Assembly: GCA_014218235.1 (NCBI GenBank)
Contig: CM024766.1
Coordinates: 66,019,207-66,083,206 of the forward strand
DNA: 64,000 nucleotides
Reading direction: 5' to 3'
DNA from: Colocasia esculenta
Lineage: Eukaryota > Streptophyta > Magnoliopsida > Alismatales > Araceae
Under the pieces are notes generated by a model. The model saw only the letters and a program-made list of their open reading frames with translations. It ran no database searches and was not told the DNA's origin. A program made the position numbers and the translations under genes. Numbering within the stretch: position 1 is the first letter of the stretch; the number at the start of each line of letters is the position of its first letter. Positions 21,512 through 33,169 of the stretch are shown here, piece after piece.

Positions 21512-23460
21512 TGTAATAATCGGTACGTTCGGATCGAGATTTACCGAGTTCTGGAGGCCAGTGTGTGGCCATTGTTAGACCATGGAGGTCTAAGAGTGTT
21601 TTTATAGCTTTTCTTGGTCAGATGGTAGGCAGGTGGGCTAGCATCCCAGCTCATTTCGTGCTCTATCGGGCTCTTTGAGATCACGTCGCAAATAGACGAC
21701 ACAATTCTCATGGGGTTATCGCGTCCGATATCCTCGATGCGATTAAGATATTAATCACGGTCACTATATGGGACGCGAATTCGAACCGCTGTTATGTGGC
21801 CGTCGCTGCATGCGCGCCGCGTGGTGCATGCAGGACGTCGGGGGTTTAATTGCATCAGCAACGTTGGACGCATTTATTAACGCGTCGGGTATGTGCGACG
21901 CGATTTGGGTTATGTGCTATTTAGTGTATCTTCCCCTGGCCGAACAGTGCAATCGCATTACTCAGCTGGGGAAGATGTTGCTGCGGCTATGAAGAGAAGC
22001 TGGGGGCGATTTTGGTGCAATTGGAGTCCGTTCGGTGTAATTCCGGTGTGAGGGCAGGCGTCGGAGCGCGAGGAATCCGTTGGTAGCGTCGAAAGTGTGC
22101 TCTCTTCATTGGTAAGGGAACTCTACCATGGTTTCTACCCTGTTTGCATGTTGAATGGTTTGTGTGGTGCATGAATATGGGTTCTATTTGTGGGAATTGC
22201 ATGGGCATGGTAGTGAGCATGTGTAGGAACCCGTCTGCATGTTTATTTTCAGCATTACATGACTGTGGGATTGGGTGGTATGATTTCCGGATGGATTGTG
22301 GGGTGTATTCTTGAGCTCTGATAGGTGTCCGATACAGTGGACGCGTCGCTTACACCCGACGTGATTTAGAGTTGAATAGCGTCCTTTATGTCTGACGCGT
22401 TTTCAATGTGTAATGGTGGAGTCTGTTCTGGACGTGATTAAGAAAGTGGCCACCCGAGCTTTGGTGAGTTGTGGCCAATTTGTCAGGTTTGTGTCCCACA
22501 ATGCTTGGGCTATGTACCAAGGCAACGTAGGGACTGTATGGGTTGTGTGGACCAGCATTGTGATTAATATTGAGGTATTTTGCGTGGTTTTGTGTGCATA
22601 GCAAGTTAGGTATTATGCCTTCCATAGTTACCTCTCCAGTCAGTTACCCTAGCACCGGGTGCTTAGGGCTTGTCTCGGTACGAGAGTACCGTCGAGGTTT
22701 GTGTCGTCTTCCTGGACACTCTCACTCCTGTGTTTAAGTAGTACGTCCGGCTGAGGGAAAGATGACAGGGGACAACGGCTCGTGTTTGTGGGTGTGCGGC
22801 CATTTGTAGCGCGCTCTTGGTTGAGGGACGAACATCGGTAGACGTACTGGTCCTCAGCTAGTCCTGTTCCAGTGCCTCACTTTAGGGTTCTCGTTCGGAG
22901 CCCCTAAAGGTGTCAGGCTTGGTCCTGCAGCTGTGTAGCTTGCAGGTGTGGTGTGGTTTGTCTCCACGGTTCTTTTCTTGTTGAGGTGGAGCGGCAGTTG
23001 GACCCTTCGTCCGTGGCTGTGAGGCTGAGAGGTGTACTTGTGTACTTTGTCCGAGTCTGTGGCTAGTGTCGTGAACTAGTTCTCGTGACTCATGTTCGGC
23101 GTACCCTTTTCTTTAGCATGTAAACTCGACGTGTGTTGTTGTTTATTTATTTGTAACTGTAGTATCATGCTTAGGTGTTTGCATGATTTACAGCTTTAAT
23201 ATTAATTGTGTTTTCTCGGCTTGGGGGAGTTATCCTACTGAGCCGATGACTAGTGAGGCTCACCCCTTTTCCTTCCAGGTGAGGGATAGCAGGAGGCTTC
23301 ACGTCCCTCCAGTAGTTCAGACTATTCTCATAGCGGAGTCAGGCCGTCATCACCAGCAGAGTACAGTTCATACTTGTGGAGCCTTGGGAGTTGTCCCGGG
23401 CTGTGTTTATGTTTATGTTGATTATGTAAGAAACCTGATATGTTGATTATGTAAGAAACC
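21512..23460 (+). repeat. 3' LTR of element E, truncated at its 3' end
   Basis: Begins TGTAATAATCGGTACG just after the purine tract. Contains scattered GACGCG / GCGTC words (about 21685-21960 and 22325-22400). It ends in a 20-bp sequence TGTTGATTATGTAAGAAACC present twice (23416-23435 and 23441-23460), and the next base belongs to LTR F. No CA terminus or target duplication is visible. No gene in this 1.9 kb. Confidence 0.75.
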
Positions 23461-23911
23461 CAAACCAGAGTACAAAGTACTCAAACCTCTGGATCACAAT
23501 AGATCCAAGTTCTGCTAGAACAAGCACACTTAGAGAATAGATCCTCTAGCACAATCTATCTCAGTACAATAGAAATGGTAGAGACAAATAGAATTGGGAG
23601 ATCTGTGTAGAACACATACACAGATTCCCCAGAGAATTTAACACTCTGACCAAATACAGACTCGGCTGGATCTCCATCTAGACCAGCACTGCTGCAATCA
23701 CGAGCTCCTTCTCTTCTTCTCCTTCTTCTTCCCTTGGCGGCGCTGCTCTGCTCCTCTGGATGCAGATTCCTTTTCCCCGCTCTTCTTGCCTTCTTCCAGA
23801 ATACTCTTAGCTTTTTCTTGCGTGGGATACTTTGGAGTACCAAAAACATGGGTATTTATAGCCCCATATGTCCATAAGGAGCCTTAGGGTACGTGGGCAT
23901 AAAAACCTAGG
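23461..23911 (-). repeat. LTR F fragment at left edge of duplication copy 1
   Basis: Corresponds to 41870-42320 of the F1 5' LTR, sharing its private variants (CTCCATCTAGACCAGC, TTTGGAGTACC) in contrast to the LTRs at 27354 and 45761. Starts abruptly at 23461 within the LTR, next to the LTR of E, and ends at CCTAGG where the unassigned stretch begins. Includes the TATA box region (TATTTATAG on plus). Confidence 0.85.
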
Positions 23912-24799
23912 TAGAGGGACCATTCTCAACGGTCCTCTAGGTCACCTACGCACCCTCGTTGACCCTGTAAACACCTAGGTGGCATGCTGTCATTGGTTAG
24001 CCTCTTGCACTTGGATATTGCCACCTCTACAAGTGTGTTTCTTCACACATGAGCATCCAAGGCTGCCCCACTCTGACCCTCTCTATCCTTATAAGTCATT
24101 CTTTACCCACTTGGACATAAGGGGGGAGGGCGTTGGAGGTTGGACAAATCTGAGCTTGATTGATTCAAGAGAGGAGAGAGAAAGTAACTATAGTGAGAGA
24201 GAGCCCTTACCTCTTCTCTCCTTCCATTCCCTTTCAATCCTATATGTCCAGGAGGCCTCAACATGGCTTGAAGGAGTCCCTAAAGATACTGAAAAGCCTT
24301 GCAACACCACCAAATGGGGAAGCATCTCCACTCCTCTCCCTTCTCTTTCTCTTCCTTTTAAAGTCATCTCTTGCATGCTAACCACGTTTTCCACACACTT
24401 AGCATGTAAATCACCTACTCACACACTCCCAAAGGGGTTTACAATCAAAAATAAGGGGGAAGAATAGTGGCCACAACATTTGGCAACCCCTTTTCTTGAG
24501 CCTAAAATGGGTCTGAGACTCCCCTTTTGTGTATGTCCTTCTATCTTCCTAAACAGTTGTTGTGCTTCTTAGTGTCTAATAGAGTATCCTTTCTTGCAAG
24601 CAAGCTCCCCACGAAGTTATGGAGCTCCCTCTCTTTGGCCGGCCAAAGGGATGGAAGTCGACGTCCCCACCATCAACCGCTCATTAGGCAACGTCACTGA
24701 CGTAATCAGAACACCTCCTTCGGCACATGTAAGGCCTTGGCGATCACATCACTTTGGTTTCTCCATCCATTTCATGGATTTATTCTTGTCCTTTAGGTA
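23912..24799. other. Unassigned 0.9 kb, duplicated at 42321-43208
   Basis: No coding or RNA feature supported. It contains purine-rich words (AAGGGGGGAGGG near 24120; AATAAGGGGGAAG near 24449) and runs of CTCTCC, as in LTR or leader sequence of a copia element, and leads into the integrase relic of J. A 162-codon open frame (23979-24467) is present in both copies, but they are recent duplicates and it shows no recognisable domain. Confidence 0.5.
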
Positions 24800-25902
24800 G
24801 TCTTATGGGTCAAACGAAGGCATCTTGAGGCAAAAGAGCAAGTCCAAGGAGTTTTGGACATTGAGGGAGCTCCAGTTCGTGGACATGGGCGGAATCTCAC
24901 GTCCACAAGAGCCTCTGAGTTATTAAAATGCATACATACTGATGTATGTGGATCTATGTCTACACATGCTAGAGGTGGATACTCCTACTTCATTACATTC
25001 ACTGATGATCTCTCAAGGTATGGACATGTGTACTTAATGAAGTACAAGTCTGAGGTCTTTGAGAAATTCAGAGAATATAAGAATGAAGTGGAGAAACAAA
25101 CTTGAAAGAGTGTCAAAACTCTTTGATTAGATCGAAAAGGAGAATACTTGAGTATAAATTTCACCCAATTCCTCAAGGACCATAAGATATTATCCCAATG
25201 GACTCCTCATACACCTCAGATTAATGGTGGATCTGAAAGGAGGAATCACACATTGTTGGACATGGTGCGATCCATGATGAGTTTTACTGACCTACTCGTG
25301 TCATTTTTGGGATATGTCCTAGAGACCGCAACTTAACTTCTGAATAAAGTTCCAACTAAGGCGGTGGTGTCCACTTCATATGAGATATGGAAAGAGAAGA
25401 AGCCTGATCTTAAGGTTGTTAAGATTTGGGGCTGACCTGCCCATGCTAAGAGGCACGGTCCTGATAAGTTGGAATCAAGGACGGAAATGTGCATGTTCGT
25501 GGGATACCCCAAGGAAACTTATAGGTATTATTTCTATCAACCTGAGGACCAAAAGATCTTTGTTCCTAAGAGGGTGGTGTTTCTTGAGAAGGAACACATT
25601 ATTGGTGAAAACAATGGGAGCATGATAGAATTGAGCGAGGTTGGAGAATCTGACTCAAGCACCATTCCATAGGAAGAATCTGTTTAGGCGCCTATCACAC
25701 AAGATCTAACTTTGCGTAGGTCAAGTAGAGTGCCTATTCTTCCTGAGAGATATGTGGAACATATTAAGAGATAGGACTCTGATGATATTGATCTTTAGAC
25801 CTACGAGGAGGCTATAACGAGTATAGGCTCTAGAAAGTGGCAAGAGGACATGAATTCTGAGATGGATTCCATATACTCAAACAATCTTTGGAACCTAGTT
25901 GA
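24800..25902 (+). pseudogene. Copia integrase relic (element J), duplication copy 1
   Basis: Reads, in one main frame with many stops, ASELLKCIHTDVCGSM (first catalytic Asp), YFITFTDDLSRYGHVYLM, LDRKGEYL (second Asp), TPQINGGSERRNHTLLDM (catalytic Glu), MCMFVGYPKETYRYYFY, and LPERYVEHIKR up to DMNSEMDSIYSNNLWNLVD, the start of the RT region. At least seven nonsense codons. At 25903 it is cut by LTR K. The RT continuation matching this family is at 48217, beyond the second copy. Confidence 0.85.
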
Positions 25903-27353
25903 TGTAGCAACCCGATATTTTAATAAATAAATAAATCAAAAAATTTAAAGAAAAAGGAATTAATTAAAAACCATTAAACAAAAAGAAGTAATGTACTTTG
26001 CTAAATGGATCATATAAAAGTTATTGGGTCAAAATAGAGATTTTTAAAGGTTGAATAAAATAAAATTACCCTAAATTCGTACCTAGCCAATTTGGGTAGG
26101 GTTAGGAGTCCAATTCCAACCCATATTAACTATTTTAATATTGTAACACCCCATATAAGAATATGTTAAATGGACTAAATCAGCAAACTATTAACAACTC
26201 GGACTAGTCATTTTCAGAGCTCAAGTAGGAAAAGAACTCTGAAGTTAAGCGTGCTCAGTTGGGAGTAGTCCCAGATGGGTGACTTTCCTGGGAAGTCTAC
26301 CAAGTAACACGGTTGTTGGGCCAGTTTTCTAGTTGGGTTGTCACAAATGGTATTAGAGCCTTGCCCAGCCGGAAGTGCAGGAACTATGTGCTACATAGGG
26401 TAAAGTGCTACGCTATAGGAGCCACCTCTTGAGCCTGTAGGGGCCACCTCTAGAGTCCTGCCTGTCTGGGAATTGATTGTGTACTATATGTGAACAGCGA
26501 CGAGGGCCTCTCTTATATTAGAGAGGTAGATTGTAACACCCCATATAAGAATATGTTAAATGGACTAAATCAGCAGACTACTAACAACTCAGACTAGTCA
26601 TTTTCAGAGCTCGAGTAGGAAAAGAACTCTGAAGTTAAGTGTGCTCAGTTGGGAGTAGTCCTAGGAATGGATCATATAAAAGTACTCCTAACCCTACCCA
26701 AATTGGCTAGGTACAAATTTGCAACCCAACCTAACCCAATTAGGAGGTGGAAAGCTTGGAAGGTTGGAAGAAATAGGGAAACTCAGAATTAAAAAAGAAT
26801 TAGAGTTATAGTAGGAATTGGAAACACTAGAGGCTTAAATACACCCCAACCTCTTCATGGCCGACCCTAATGCGTTGCTGAGGCTTGCTAGACGTGGAGG
26901 AGAGGCCAAAGGAAGGGAGAAATTGTGGGGAGAAGGCTTGCTCAAGATCTACCACCTGATCTTCGAGTTTTAAGCCCTAGGAGACAAATAGACCCAAAGG
27001 TAAGCATTCTCACAAGCTAAACCTAATTAATCTCGTTTGTAGGATGTTCCTAACATCAGGAACAAAAGCCCTCTAGTTGCTCTAATTTTCATCGACCCTA
27101 TCTTGAGATCTTTTTTTTTGAAGTTCTGTTATCATCATATCCCCGAACCCTCATATTTATTTTAGATCTCCATGTACACTTGATCTCATGCCACGAAATT
27201 TTTACTGGACATACTGCTCTTTGTCAGGAATCATTTGCCACCATTTTCCCTAAATTCCATTCAGTATACCACTCGAACTAATTTGTTTTCCATCACTGTA
27301 TCTTGTTCTATGTTCTTCGTGAAAGATCTTATTCAAAATATGTCAGAACCATG
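25903..27353 (+). repeat. LTR K, 5' portion, duplication copy 1
   Basis: Begins TGTAGCAACCCGATATTTTA, the style of Tekay-type gypsy LTRs, directly inside the RT coding start of J. Interrupted by Cassandra-1 (26142-26666) and ended by LTR F at 27354, whose insertion site CCATG is at 27349-27353. The remaining part of K is found only in the second copy, at 47840-48216. Confidence 0.7.
26142..26666 (+). mobile_element. Cassandra TRIM, second LTR truncated (copy 1)
   Basis: Cassandra is a short non-coding LTR retrotransposon whose LTRs contain a 5S rRNA-like pol III promoter. First LTR 26142-26345 (TGTAACACCCCATATAAG...GTCACA), primer site TGGTATTAGAGCC just after, internal region to 26531, second LTR from 26532 cut at about 26666 inside the 5S-like part. 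Within LTR1 the 5S-like stretch AAGTTAAGCGTGCTC...GATGGGTGAC is clear. Flanked by a direct and an inverted repeat of K sequence. Identical truncation in copy 2 at 44551-45076. Confidence 0.9.
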
Positions 27354-28149
27354 TGTTGGGGATCGAATAGGTGACTTTGACAAAAGAACTAAGAAATTCT
27401 GTGTATAGCAGTGAAATTAAAATAAGTGAAACACACAATTTGATCAGATACAAGTGTGGTGTGTGAGTATAGTGAATAAGAACAGCAAACCACAATTCAA
27501 ACCACAATGCACTGAAGATTTTTATGGTGGTTCGTAGAACACGACTTGTTTCTCCTACGTCCACCTCCTCACAACGGAGGAACCACTAGCACAAGTGTAG
27601 TACAAACTGGAGCACGACGACTCTGACCACTTTGAGATCTACAACTCAAAGAAACCCAGGAGATAGGCACGACAACCTACTCCACAGACCACTTGTGAAT
27701 TCAGCAAATTCACAAGCCCTTGAGCACTACGTCTCAAGCACCAGAGCACAACGGCTCCAAACCAGAGTACAAAGTACTCAAACCTCTGGATCACAATAGA
27801 TCCAAGTTCTGCTAGAACAAGCACACTTAGAGAATAGATCCTCTAGCACGATCTATCTCAGTACAATAGAAATGGTAGAGACAAATAGAATTGGGAGATC
27901 TGTGTAGAACACATACACAGATTCCCCAGAGAATTTAACACTCTGATCAAATACAGACTCGGCTGGATCTCCTTCTGGACTAGCACTGCTGCAATCACGA
28001 GCTCCTTCTCTTCTTCTCCTTCTTCTTCCCTTGGCGGCGCTGCTCTGCTCCTCTAGATGCAGATTCCTTTTTCCCGCTCTTCTTGCCTTCTTCCAGAATG
28101 CTCTTGGCTTTTTCTTGCGTGGGATACTTTGAAGTACCAAAAACATGGG

Positions 28150-28158
28150 TATTTATAG
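28150..28158 (-). promoter_or_regulatory. TATA box of LTR F
   Basis: Minus strand reads GGCTATAAATACCC, a near-ideal plant TATA box, conserved in all four LTR F copies (also about 23850, 42260 and 46556). It lies about 130 bases downstream, in element sense, of the palindrome array. Confidence 0.65.
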
Positions 28159-28287
28159 CCCCATCTGTCCATAAGGAGCCTTAGGGTACGTGGGCACAAA
28201 AACCTAGGCAAATTCCCTTGATCCCCAAGCGGCCACGTGTCCAGAAAAGTCATATGTTGAAATTTCAGCCGGAGTGTACCATTGAGT

Positions 28288-28521
28288 GTGTCGACACACT
28301 GTCCCAATTGTCCAAAAAGGGTCTTCTGGAAGCTGGGTCTAGTGTCAACACTACCAGGGACTGTGTCGACACCCTGTCCCAGTCAAGCAACTAGGTCTCC
28401 TCGGAACTGGGTCTAGTGTCGACACTACTAGGGGCTGTGTCGACACACTGAACCCTGTCTTCATGAAAAAGCTCCAGGAATAGTGACCCAGTGTCGATAC
28501 CATCAATGGATGTGTCGACAC
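28288..28521. promoter_or_regulatory. Array of paired GTGTCGACAC palindromes in LTR F
   Basis: Sites at 28288, 28342 (GTGTCAACAC), 28363, 28416, 28437, 28491 (GTGTCGATAC) and 28512; the others are perfect. Pair spacing is exactly 21 bp three times, and pairs repeat every 74-75 bp. The core TGTCGACA is the same as in LTR A although the outer bases differ and the rest of the LTRs is unlike. Also present in the solo copy at 46694-46927. No known function. Confidence 0.8.
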
Positions 28522-28760
28522 CATCAATCACAAGAGCTGTATACACCTGCAAATTTAACACATAAATCATTAGTACAAGATATTATCATTAAAATATGAG
28601 ATATTAAACATCAAAAACATGTTGTTTAAGCATTATTGTGATATGTATAAAATGTATAACATGTTCAACATATCATCATCAAAATCAAAGTATGAGTGAT
28701 GTTCATTGGTCATCATTAAAATACAACTTTAGGAAATTTCAAAACACACTCAACTCAACA

Positions 28761-30240
28761 ATCTCCCCCTTTTTGATGATGACAAAACATATGCACAATC
28801 TCCCAATAGCTTGACTCCCTTGACTACAATAACTCCCCTTGACCATATACACTCTTTGAACTTTCTCCCCATAAAGAACTTTCTCCCCCTAGAAACTTTT
28901 ACTTTCTCCTCCTTTAAGGAATTTTCTCCCCCTTTTTGACAGCATCAAAAAGATAGATAAGAGAGAGAAACAAAGATTGTATGAGATCAAGAAATGAAAT
29001 GTAGGAAATGAATGGTCAGAAATGATCAAAATAAATGAGGCAAAGTGATATTTACATATGAGAGAAATTATTGTGTTCTTTGTATTGTGCAATAAAGTTT
29101 AATCGCAAAGACACACTCAACACAAGGTAGTGCAAGATATAATGATCCGAATGTAGTTAAAATAATGATGCAAATGTGAAGAAAAGTGACCTATATGAAT
29201 GAGCAGAAATATTTAACAAGGATGTTAGGAGCTTTATGTTTAACACAATGTAAAATAATAGGTCTAAACTCAGTATACATGAACTTTATGAAGGTCTTAA
29301 GCTTTTCCATCCTGTCAATTTGATTTTCTTTCATTTTTAACTGGGAAAGAATACAAGAATAAATTAGTTAAATCTCACTTTTCAGTGCAAGAGATCACAT
29401 TGATTAGATGCAAGATCTCCTGATTACTCAGTGATTTAACTTTCATTATCTTATACAGAGTTGAAAACTTTGATTTCCACTTTTTGACGCGAAACAAATC
29501 ACTTTTTAGGTGAAATGGCCCGGTTACTCAATGGTTCAAGAATTTGCATTGCTCTGTTTGTATCTTTCCAGATTGTTGATTATTTTCTTTTGATGTTTTG
29601 CAGGAATATGTTTGCTTTGACCAGAAAAGTCATGACTACGAATTTAGAGAAATTATTCTTAACATGTGGTAAAAATGAAGCTTAAACATTCACATGTGAA
29701 ATATTAAAGCCACTCATGTGCCTATAATAGTGTTTTGCAAATCATTTTAAAAATATTCAGTATTAAGATTGCTTAACCTTGAAATGATAATGAATCTTTG
29801 AAATTAAACTAAATGCACAATGAGTTTAGTTACAATGTTTTAATTCTCTCATAAGAAAATAGCACAAGGACTCAAAAATTCTAATGACTTTGGGGTTCAA
29901 AATAGACAAGTAAGTTCAAGAAATATGACAATGATTCCCCCTTTCATATATCTCCCTCTCACAAGGTGAACATGAAGATTATTGAAGAAATATGAATGAA
30001 GTGAAAGCAGAATGAACAAGAATGATTTATAGAAAAACAAGGACTCCCCCTCAACAATTGCATATGAGGCTCTTGATACTTGGCGGAGACATATACTCAC
30101 GCATAGTGAAAGTGTCCAGACAAGCTTAACTTACCTTTCTTCAAATCACTATTTGATATACCAAGAATTTCAATACAACTGAGAAGTAGGAATTTATTTG
30201 CAAGAAAAAATGGCTTTTATTTGCACAAAGAAATGAGATG
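28761..30240 (-). other. F1 3' untranslated region with multiple purine tracts
   Basis: No coding signal in 1.5 kb. On the minus strand AAAAAGGGGGAGATTG abuts the LTR start at 28760, and further GGGGAG / AGGGGGAGAAAG tracts follow within 200 bases (near 28835, 28865, 28887, 28928) and again near 29937 and 30045. Repeated purine tracts upstream of the 3' LTR are a described Sirevirus trait. An env-like frame is not recognisable here. Confidence 0.7.
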
Positions 30241-31890
30241 AAGATTTCAGACATGTGAAAACTTGCATAAACCAAGTTCCCTTCTAAGAGAAGTGAATCT
30301 AGGTTCTGCAAGAGGCTTAGTGAAAATGTCTGCAATTTGTTTTTCTGTGTCAATGAAGTGGAGTTCAAAAGAATTCTTTGAGACTTCATCTCGAAGGAAA
30401 TGATGCCGAATGTCAATGTGTTTTGTGCGGGAATGCTGAATAGGATTTTTGGACAGATTTATAGCACTTGTGTTGTCATAAAGAATGGGAATGCAACCTA
30501 ATGTGTGATTATAATCTAGAAGTTGATGTTTGACCCAAAGGACTTGGGTAACACAGCTACCAGTGGCAACATACTCAGCTTCTGCAGTTGAAAGAGCTAC
30601 AGAATGTTGCTTTTTGGAAGCCCAAGAAATAAGACACCCTCCTAGATATAAACACAACCCACTAGTGCTTTTTCTATCAAGTTAGCACCCGGCATAATTA
30701 GCATCACTATATGCAATCAAGTCCAATTTACATCCAGCAGGATACCAAAGACCCAAATCACATGAAGAAAGAAGATATTTGAAAATTCTTTTAACGGCAG
30801 ACATGTGACTATCTTTAGGATTTGCTTGAAATCTTGCGCACATACAGACACTGAATTGAATATCTGGCCTAGAGGTAGTTAAATAAAGAAGAGATCCAAT
30901 CATACCTCTGTAAAGTGTAGCATTAACATGCTTACCAGAAGTATCACTCTCAAGTCTTACACTTGTGGCCATTGGTGTGTTGGATGGCTTGATGTTTAGG
31001 AAGTCAAACCTCTTGAGCAACTCCTTGACATATTTTGTTTGACTCAGAAAAATTCCTTCAGCAGTTTGATGTACTTGCAGACCTAAAAAGAATGTAAGTT
31101 CACCCATGAGACTCATTTCAAATTCAGATTGCATAAGATGGGCAAACTCATTGCACAAAGTATTATCTGTTGATCCAAAAATGATATCATCAACATAAAC
31201 TTGAACAGCAATGAAATGATTTTTTACAGTTTTTGTAAACAAGGTTTGTTCATTGTTTCCTCTTATGTAACCCTTATTTATGAGAAAGGAGCTCAATCGG
31301 TCATACCGAACTCTTGGAGCTTGTTTAAGACCATAAAGAGCCTTATTAAGTTTAAAAATATGATTGAGAAATTATTCATTTTCAAAACCAGGGGGTTGTT
31401 TGAAAAAAACATTTTCTTTTATGTATCCATTTAAAAATGCACTCTTGACATCCATTTGATAGACTTTGAATTTCAAAGAGGCAGCAAATGCAAGGAATAT
31501 TCGAACAGCTTCAAGTCTTGCTACATGGGCATACGACTCTTCAAAATCAATACCAAGTTCTTGGTCATACCCCTGAGCAACAAGTCTAGCTTTATTTCTA
31601 ACAATTTGACCAGATTCATTCAATTTATTTCTGAAAATCCATCTAGTTCCAATGACAGAAGTTAAATCTGAAGGTTTTGGTACTAAATCTCAAACTTCAT
31701 TTCTTTCAAATTGATGAAGCTCTTCATGCATAGCATTTATCCAGTTTTCACAAGATAAAGCTTCATCAACATTTTTTGGTTCAATTTGGGAAAGTAGTGC
31801 CAAAGAATCTTCATCTATGATAGAATGAAAAGATGATCTAGTTCTTATTCCATCTTGCAAATTACCAACAATGCTTTCAAGTGGATGGTC
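30241..31890 (-). pseudogene. F1 reverse transcriptase and RNase H
   Basis: From about 31890 down: MHEELHQFERNEV*DLVPKP, TRWIFRNKLNESGQIVRNKA, LVAQGYDQELGIDFEESYA, VYQMDVKSAFLNG (catalytic Asp), GLKQAPR, VYVDDIIFGSTD (catalytic YVDD-type site), then RNase H with YSDANYAGC, SKKQHSVALSTAEAEYVA, SRTKHIDIRHHF and the end ADIFTKPLAEPRFTSLRREL. In-phase stops: TGG to TGA near 31690, a TAA after FENE near 31372, and a TAA after YAGC at 30682. Otherwise one frame. Ends LGLCKFSHV near 30247. Confidence 0.9.
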
Positions 31891-33169
31891 TCATAAAAAT
31901 CTTGGTTCAGAAATTACCTCAGGGTTTGCATGATTTTCAGGAACATGATTACCTGAATCACTTGAAGTTGGCAATTCAAGAACCTCATGTGCATTTGGTA
32001 CTTTTTGCTCTTCAAGATTTGTAGATGGATATTCAAGAAAATCATCCTCATCATCACATAATGGAGTTATGCACAAAGTAGGAATGTCAATCTTTTGGAA
32101 GTTTTCATCAAAAATGACATGTGGAGATTCTTCCACAGTCTTATTTTTTTAAATATAAACTCTGTAAGCTCTTGAAGTTTCAGAATAACCTAAGAAGATT
32201 GATTCAAAACTTTTTGCATCAAATTTATCAAGATTTTCTTTGTTGTTATTGTGAACAAAACATTTGCAACCAAAAATTTTGAAATATGACACACTTGGCT
32301 TTTTATTTTTGAACAACTCATAAGGGGTTTTTCTGATCTTTGGTCTTACCAATGCTCTATTCAAAATGAAATTAGATGTATTTATAGCTTCTGCCCAAAA
32401 AGATTTAGACAATTTACTTTCAATGAGCATAGTTCTGGCCATTTCCACAAGAGTTCTATTTTTTCTTTCTACAACTCCATTTTGTTCTGGAGTTCTAGGG
32501 GAAGAAAACTTATGGAGAATTTTTAGTTCAGTACAGAGATCAGAAAATGATTTATTTTCAAATTCACCCCCATGATCTGTCAAAATGGAATTCAGTTTGA
32601 AAGATAAACCCACTAAGGCAGAATTGTAAAATCTTCTAAATTCTGAACATGCATCACTTTTATGGGATAAGAATAAGACCCAAGTATACCTTGTAAAGTC
32701 ATCAATGATCACAAAGCCATATCTATTACCACTGAGACTTTGAGTTCTGGTTGGACCAAAAAGATCCATATGAAGCAACTCAAGTGGTTTAGATGTAAGT
32801 ACGTCATTGAACACTTTAAAAGATTTTCTTGTTTGTTTTCATTGAGTACATATCCCACAAACAGGATTGTCAATGACTGGGAAAGATTCAGGGAGACCTT
32901 TTACAAGATTCATTCTTATGAGTTTACTAATGGTTGTGAAACTTGCATGACCCAACCTTTGTGCCACAACCAAGCAGTGTCATTTTTATTTGCAATCAAG
33001 TAAATATTTAAAGAGGAATTATCACATAAATCAATCATGTAGACATTATTTTCTCTTTTTTCAATCAATTTAATTTTCTCAGAAGAGGAGTCAATTATTT
33101 TGCATGAATCATATTCAAAAAGAATCTTGTGACCATTGTCACATAATTGACTAATGCTAAGCAAGTGTT
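31891..33169 (-). pseudogene. F1 integrase, interrupted by H
   Basis: Starts within the GAG-pre-integrase region (HLLSISQLCDNGHKILF) right at the H boundary. Then comes the zinc-binding end (CGICTQ*KQTRKSF, Gly codon to TGA near 32840) and the core: LLHMDLFGP (Asp), LTDHGGEFEN (Asp), TPEQNGVVERKNRT (Glu), FWAEAINTSNFILNR, FGCKCFVHNNNKENL and VEESPHVIFDENFQ. Stops at 32149 and 31891 are in phase. About 15-20 residues expected before HLLSIS are missing at the H junction. Confidence 0.85.

Larger units (their letters stand above)
18261..23460 (+). mobile_element. Ty3/gypsy element E, 3' half
   Basis: Plus-strand gypsy element of the same broad group as D: end of protease, RT, RNase H, integrase and tail, then purine tract and 3' LTR (from 21512). 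D is inserted at its protease. The gag and 5' LTR expected on the far side of D are not found. The 3' LTR ends abruptly at 23460 against a fragment of LTR F, so its true 3' end is lost. Confidence 0.85.
23461..28760. repeat. Segmental duplication, copy 1
   Basis: Matches 41870-47834 (minus its Cassandra insertion) in order and orientation, with a constant offset of 18,409 bp up to about 26.7 kb and 18,406 bp later. By-eye comparison over the integrase relic shows roughly one difference per 80 bases. Contents: LTR F piece, unassigned 0.9 kb, copia J integrase relic, gypsy-type LTR K with truncated Cassandra, and LTR F at the same target site in K. The same stops and the same truncated Cassandra end occur in both copies, so this is duplication of DNA and not repeated insertion. 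Confidence 0.9.
27354..28760 (-). repeat. 3' LTR of F1, complete
   Basis: About 1.41 kb, TGTTGAGTTGAG start at 28760 and CCCCAACA end at 27354 (element sense). Left flank CCATG is the same target as that of the solo LTR at 45761. Contains the GTGTCGACAC array (28288-28521), TATA box (28150-28158), a conserved GACGTAGGAG...CGAACCACC block (about 27525-27565) and a transcript-like R/U5 region. It is closer in sequence to the solo LTR at 45761 than to the 5' LTR at 41466, as expected if the latter is a recombinant. Confidence 0.9.

Noticed and set aside
23979..24467. 162-codon open frame, repeated at 42388-42876
   Set aside because: Both copies belong to a duplication only about 1-2 percent diverged, so persistence is no evidence of selection. 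No recognisable domain; overlapping frames are equally open.
26220..26300. 5S rRNA gene
   Set aside because: Only the internal promoter part of 5S is present, within Cassandra LTRs with primer site and purine tract; the 5S ends are missing.
27853..28146. 97-codon frame present in all four LTR F copies
   Set aside because: Conserved only because the LTRs are recent copies; it is in the R/U5 part and has low-complexity Lys/Arg/Glu composition from the CTTCTTCT tract.
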